A DNA stretch of 9,006 nucleotides from Candidatus Bathyarchaeota archaeon. Lineage in GTDB: Archaea > Thermoproteota > Bathyarchaeia > Bathyarchaeales > DTEX01. The position numbers and the translations under genes are program-made. The notes under the pieces were generated by a model, which was not told the DNA's origin, did no database searches, and was given only the letters and a program-made list of their open reading frames with translations. Location: assembly GCA_021162225.1 (NCBI GenBank), contig JAGGZB010000067.1:1-9006 (forward strand), written 5' to 3'. Shown in pieces: positions 6,754-9,006 of this stretch; the first letter of the stretch is position 1, and every line of letters begins with the position of its first letter.

Positions 6754-7439
6754 AGGTTACGCCTAATCAAAGGTTTCAAGGCGTATATGATGTGATCCTA
6801 GAAGATGGATCTAGGAGGATAGCTACAAGAAACCTCACACCTGGAAGAAACGTTTATGGAGAGAGACTGATACGGGTTGGAGAAGAATATAGGCTTTGGG
6901 ATCCGTTCAGAAGCAAACTTGCAGCCGCCATACTGAAAGGAATGGAAAATCTCCCCATCAAGGAAAAAGGCAAGGTTCTATATCTTGGAGCTGCCTCCGG
7001 AACAACGGCAAGCCACGTATCAGACATAGTCGGGGAAAAAGGCTATGTGTACTGCATTGAATTTTCACATAGATCGATTCGCGATCTTATAGATAATGTT
7101 TGCAGATTCCGCTTAAATATGGCTCCAATACTGGCTGATGCTAGATTTCCAACGAAGTACGCGACCTTAGTGGGCGAGGTTGACGTTATATACTGTGATG
7201 TTGCTCAGCCTGAGCAAGCCCTCATTCTATCCAACAATGCAAAAATCTTCTTAAAAGATGACGGATGGACCATGCTTGCGGTGAAAGCAAGAAGTATAGA
7301 TGTCACCAAAGAGCCATCAGAGATTTACCGTAGAGAAGTTGATATACTGAGAAATGAAGGATTTGAGATATCTGAAGTTGTTGATCTCGAACCATACGAA
7401 AAAGACCACGCCATGATCATCTCACGATTAGGGATCTAG
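6744..7439 (+). CDS. flpA: Fibrillarin-like rRNA/tRNA 2'-O-methyltransferase
   Basis: SAM-dependent catalytic subunit of the C/D-box RNP, placing 2'-O-methyl groups on rRNA and tRNA at sites chosen by guide RNAs. At 231 residues it is the compact archaeal form without the glycine/arginine-rich tail of eukaryotes. A small N-terminal domain (about 1-55, with NVYGERLI and YRLWDPFRSKLAAAI) precedes the Rossmann methyltransferase domain. SAM motif I is VLYLGAASGTTASHVSDIVG (78-97), followed by acidic E106 in YCIEFSHRS, ADARFP (131-136), CDVAQPEQ (151-158) and AVKARSID (179-186) with the catalytic-type lysine K181. The start is ATG at 6744, overlapping the nop5 stop (ATGGGCATAA), with AGGAAG a few bases upstream inside nop5. 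Co-transcription and coupled translation with nop5 are likely. A TTTTT run follows the stop directly. Confidence 0.97.
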   Translation: MGIKVTPNQRFQGVYDVILEDGSRRIATRNLTPGRNVYGERLIRVGEEYRLWDPFRSKLAAAILKGMENLPIKEKGKVLYLGAASGTTASHVSDIVGEKGYVYCIEFSHRSIRDLIDNVCRFRLNMAPILADARFPTKYATLVGEVDVIYCDVAQPEQALILSNNAKIFLKDDGWTMLAVKARSIDVTKEPSEIYRREVDILRNEGFEISEVVDLEPYEKDHAMIISRLGI

Positions 7440-7444
7440 TTTTT
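7440..7444 (+). terminator. Possible T-run terminator after fibrillarin
   Basis: TTTTT starts at the base after the TAG stop. Archaeal termination often needs only a U-rich run. The run is short and single, so support is modest; the gap to the convergent nikR end is only 70 bases. Confidence 0.3.
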
Positions 7445-7509
7445 CCACGGCCAGTTGCGTATAGCCCTAACTATGAGGCTAATTTCCAGAGTGCTAAATG
7501 AACCTCTTT

Positions 7510-7932
7510 CTAACAAGTTACTTCCTTTCCGGTGGAGCTCATAACGAGCTTACCGTGCTTCACGCCTTTACAACCCAAGATTCTATCAGATAAGTTTCTT
7601 ATCTCTTTAGGACGCCCCTTCACTGCGAGAATCTCCATACAGTTTCGTTCATCAACATGTATATGCATTGTCGAAATGATAATCCCTCGATTTTCATGCT
7701 GAATGTCGAGGAGCTTCTCAACAAGTCCCTTTACTTCATGATCGTAAAGTATTGTTAATGAACCCATAACTTCCTCATCTGATCCCTCCCAGGCCCTTTC
7801 AATTAGAAAGTTCACGATCATATCCCTTACAGCCTTGGACCTACTACCATAAGACCTCTCTTTTATGGCATGATCAAACCTCTCTAGGAGATCAGAACTT
7901 ATTGATACGCTGAATCTGACAGTTTTAGCCAT
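7510..7932 (-). CDS. nikR: NikR-type nickel-responsive ribbon-helix-helix repressor
   Basis: Nickel-dependent DNA-binding regulator, 140 residues, the usual NikR size. The N-terminal ribbon-helix-helix half (about 1-48) has the beta strand TVRFSVSISSDLLERFD and the second-helix region SRSKAVRDMIVNFL. The C-terminal ACT-like half binds nickel and forms the tetramer. All four square-planar nickel ligands known from NikR are visible as H79 (DIQH), H90 and H92 (HIH), and C98, with the spacing 11-2-6 seen in the E. coli and H. pylori proteins. The C-terminal GCKGVKHGKLVM is also typical. The start is ATG at 7932 with AGGAGGG five bases upstream. No nickel transporter or hydrogenase gene is in view, so its targets are elsewhere, though a palindrome at its own promoter suggests autoregulation. 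It is convergent with the nop5 operon. Confidence 0.95.
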   Translation of the reverse strand: MAKTVRFSVSISSDLLERFDHAIKERSYGSRSKAVRDMIVNFLIERAWEGSDEEVMGSLTILYDHEVKGLVEKLLDIQHENRGIIISTMHIHVDERNCMEILAVKGRPKEIRNLSDRILGCKGVKHGKLVMSSTGKEVTC

Positions 7933-7937
7933 ATGAT

Positions 7938-7944
7938 CCCTCCT
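7938..7944 (-). promoter_or_regulatory. Strong ribosome binding site of nikR
   Basis: AGGAGGG on the minus strand, five bases before the ATG. This is the strongest Shine-Dalgarno match in the window, and it fixes the start. Its first four bases are the end of the adjacent palindrome. Confidence 0.75.
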
Positions 7945-7957
7945 AGAATATCTAGGA
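7941..7957 (-). promoter_or_regulatory. Palindromic operator candidate at the nikR start
   Basis: A perfect inverted repeat, TCCTAGA-ATA-TCTAGGA on the plus strand, with half-sites 10 bases apart. It lies between the TATA box (7968-7976) and the ATG, spans the predicted transcription start near 7946, and overlaps the ribosome binding site. The placement suits a repressor, and the spacing fits a ribbon-helix-helix protein, so autoregulation by NikR is the simplest reading. It does not match the E. coli NikR consensus (GTATGA-N16-TCATAC). Confidence 0.6.
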
Positions 7958-7967
7958 ACTAGATGAC

Positions 7968-7976
7968 ATATATAAC
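7968..7976 (-). promoter_or_regulatory. nikR TATA box
   Basis: On the minus strand the box reads TTATATATG, centred about 40 bases before the ATG. It predicts a transcription start near 7946 and a leader of about 14 bases that still contains the AGGAGGG ribosome binding site. Confidence 0.55.
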
Positions 7977-7994
7977 AAAAGCTTGGTGGAGCGC

Positions 7995-8014
7995 AACATA
8001 AAGTAGAATATGTT
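7995..8014. repeat. Imperfect-core inverted repeat upstream of the nikR promoter
   Basis: AACATA-N8-TATGTT: perfect six-base arms around an eight-base spacer, about 20-45 bases upstream of the nikR TATA box. It could be an extra regulator site, but arms this short in A/T-rich DNA may arise by chance. Confidence 0.25.
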
Positions 8015-8028
8015 CAGTATTTAGGTCT

Positions 8029-8055
8029 AAAAACTCATGAAAAATATGTCGAAAA
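8029..8055 (-). terminator. T-rich terminator of the radical SAM gene
   Basis: Read on the minus strand, three T runs (TTTT, TTTTT, TTTTT) fall 20-46 bases after the stop codon at 8075. Several closely spaced U-tracts without a strong hairpin are the usual archaeal intrinsic termination signal. It would separate this transcript from nikR downstream on the same strand. Confidence 0.5.
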
Positions 8056-8074
8056 TTCGTCGAATCGTAGAAGA

Positions 8075-9006
8075 TCAAAGAGGCTCATTCAATTTCTTGC
8101 CTGTTCTTTTAGTCCATTCGCTTATTGGAATCGCGAATTGCTTCTCCACCTCACTTCTATAGATGCTGTTGTATGTGCAGAACGATCGGATTTTCCCATC
8201 AGGAGTCGCGTAATGTATCGCGCATCTCTGGATTCTGTCAAGGTCTATATTCCACACGTCCTGGAAATGCATTATTCCTATCATGATAACCTTGTACATT
8301 AGCGATGCTAAGGCTTCGTAGCTTCCCTTAGTCACCACATCCTTTATCAAGTCTCTTATGAGACCCGACTTGACCATAGGTAGAAACTTCACAATCTCAG
8401 CTTTAGCTCGCGTCTTCCTCCCCTTAACTCCGAGATAATATATATTCCAGAAGATTTCCGCGAATTTATCCACGTCAACATAGCGTGTTATAGGCGTGTA
8501 AGAGCCATCCTCGACCACAATGAAGGTTGAGGCTCCACACATCGGATGCATCGTAAATACAGGATACGGTCTGCCCTTCAACACCTCCATACCTTTCGAT
8601 ATTGGCACAGGCCAATTCACGGGTCTCCAATCTTTGACTAGAATCTTCCCATCCGTCTGCTGCTCTATCAGCTTAATAGCATCTGGTATTGTTATACGCA
8701 TCCTCCGCATCTCTTCTTTACGTGCTCTCCCAGCCATGGAAATAGGCTGAATATTAACGCATCTCACAACATCGCGATTCTTAACAGCATATTCAATTAT
8801 ATCTCCTAAGTCTTTATCGTTCACTCCCCTAGCAAGGGTAACTACCAGAACGATAGATCTTAAACCGATCTTCCTTGCATTCTCTAAAACCTTATTCTTT
8901 ATCGGCACGAGATCCGTTCTACCTCGGAGTTTCTTGTAGATTTCCTCTCTTAACCCATCAAACTGTAGATAAACAGTATTCATGCCGGCTTTGTAGAGTT
9001 CTCGGA
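8075..9006 (-). CDS. Radical SAM protein, tetraether lipid synthase (Tes)-like, N-terminus cut off
   Basis: The frame stays open through the right edge (codons for RELYKAG precede the first visible Met at 8983), so this is the C-terminal 310 or so residues of a protein that in this family is roughly 500-590 long. The CxxxCxxC cluster motif lies outside. Visible segments match my memory of the family of MJ0619 and the Methanosarcina homologue, now known as tetraether synthase, which couples lipid tails to form GDGT membrane lipids. Counting from the Met: VYLQFDGLREEIYKKLRGR (4-22), ARGVNDKDLGDII (51-63), VNIQPISMAGR (76-86), RITIPDAIKLIEQQTDG (96-112), HPMCGASTF (146-154), ITRYVDVD (165-172), IQRCAIHYATPDG (251-263) and SFCTYNSIYRSEVE (267-280). 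C75, C149, C254 and C269 could ligate auxiliary iron centres. Radical SAM membership is secure; the Tes role is likely but paralogues with other substrates exist. Confidence 0.8.
   Translation of the reverse strand, partial: RELYKAGMNTVYLQFDGLREEIYKKLRGRTDLVPIKNKVLENARKIGLRSIVLVVTLARGVNDKDLGDIIEYAVKNRDVVRCVNIQPISMAGRARKEEMRRMRITIPDAIKLIEQQTDGKILVKDWRPVNWPVPISKGMEVLKGRPYPVFTMHPMCGASTFIVVEDGSYTPITRYVDVDKFAEIFWNIYYLGVKGRKTRAKAEIVKFLPMVKSGLIRDLIKDVVTKGSYEALASLMYKVIMIGIMHFQDVWNIDLDRIQRCAIHYATPDGKIRSFCTYNSIYRSEVEKQFAIPISEWTKRTGKKLNEPL

Noticed and set aside
6318..6779. Minus-strand frame of 153 codons opposite the end of nop5
   Set aside because: It is the complement of the conserved Nop domain and lysine-rich tail; the Phe/Ser-rich translation is typical of an antisense shadow.
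8046..8064. GTCGAAAATTCGTCGAA repeat-like stretch before the nikR-Tes boundary
   Set aside because: The arms are only four bases long (CGAA/TTCG) and the stretch is better explained as part of the T-rich terminator region.

Overview
The window is archaeal chromosome. The clearest marker is the Nop5-fibrillarin pair, the protein core of the archaeal C/D-box RNA methylation machine. It is backed by a probable tetraether-lipid synthase of the Tes family, a PyrD/PyrK dihydroorotate dehydrogenase and TATA-box promoters. Heavy use of AGG/AGA arginine and ATA isoleucine codons, charged proteins and short spacers suggest a thermophile. A TACK-type lineage such as Bathyarchaeia is my best guess, but it is an impression rather than a measurement. 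The genes are housekeeping or regulatory, and I see no transposon, phage, CRISPR, defence or tRNA gene.

Layout: (1) 1-2771, plus strand: isoleucyl-tRNA synthetase, cut by the left edge. (2) 2942-3415, minus: a free-standing YbaK/ProX-type deacylase, convergent with ileS. (3) 3649-5365, minus: pyrD followed by pyrK, overlapping by 23 bases and transcribed away from nop5. (4) 5545-7439, plus: nop5 and fibrillarin, overlapping by 10 bases. (5) 7510-7932, minus: a NikR nickel-responsive repressor with all four nickel ligands. (6) 8075-9006, minus: the C-terminal part of a Tes-like radical SAM enzyme, cut by the right edge. All intergenic gaps are shorter than 240 bases.

IleRS charges tRNA-Ile, and the YbaK-like protein probably clears a mischarged aminoacyl-tRNA. 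PyrD with PyrK makes orotate for pyrimidines while passing electrons to NAD. Nop5 and fibrillarin methylate rRNA and tRNA under guide RNAs. Tes joins lipid tails for membrane-spanning lipids, and NikR controls nickel uptake or nickel enzymes encoded elsewhere.

The best regulatory signals are a perfect TCCTAGA-N3-TCTAGGA palindrome between the TATA box and start of nikR, overlapping its ribosome binding site, and a perfect AACACCTT-N5-AAGGTGTT palindrome centred on the likely TATA box of pyrD. The nikR half-site word recurs more often in the window than expected by chance. The nop5 promoter geometry predicts a leaderless GTG-initiated mRNA, whereas the minus-strand genes have short leaders. 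The IleRS has an unusual signature loop (MHKSWGN). I do not see a clearly new multi-gene system.
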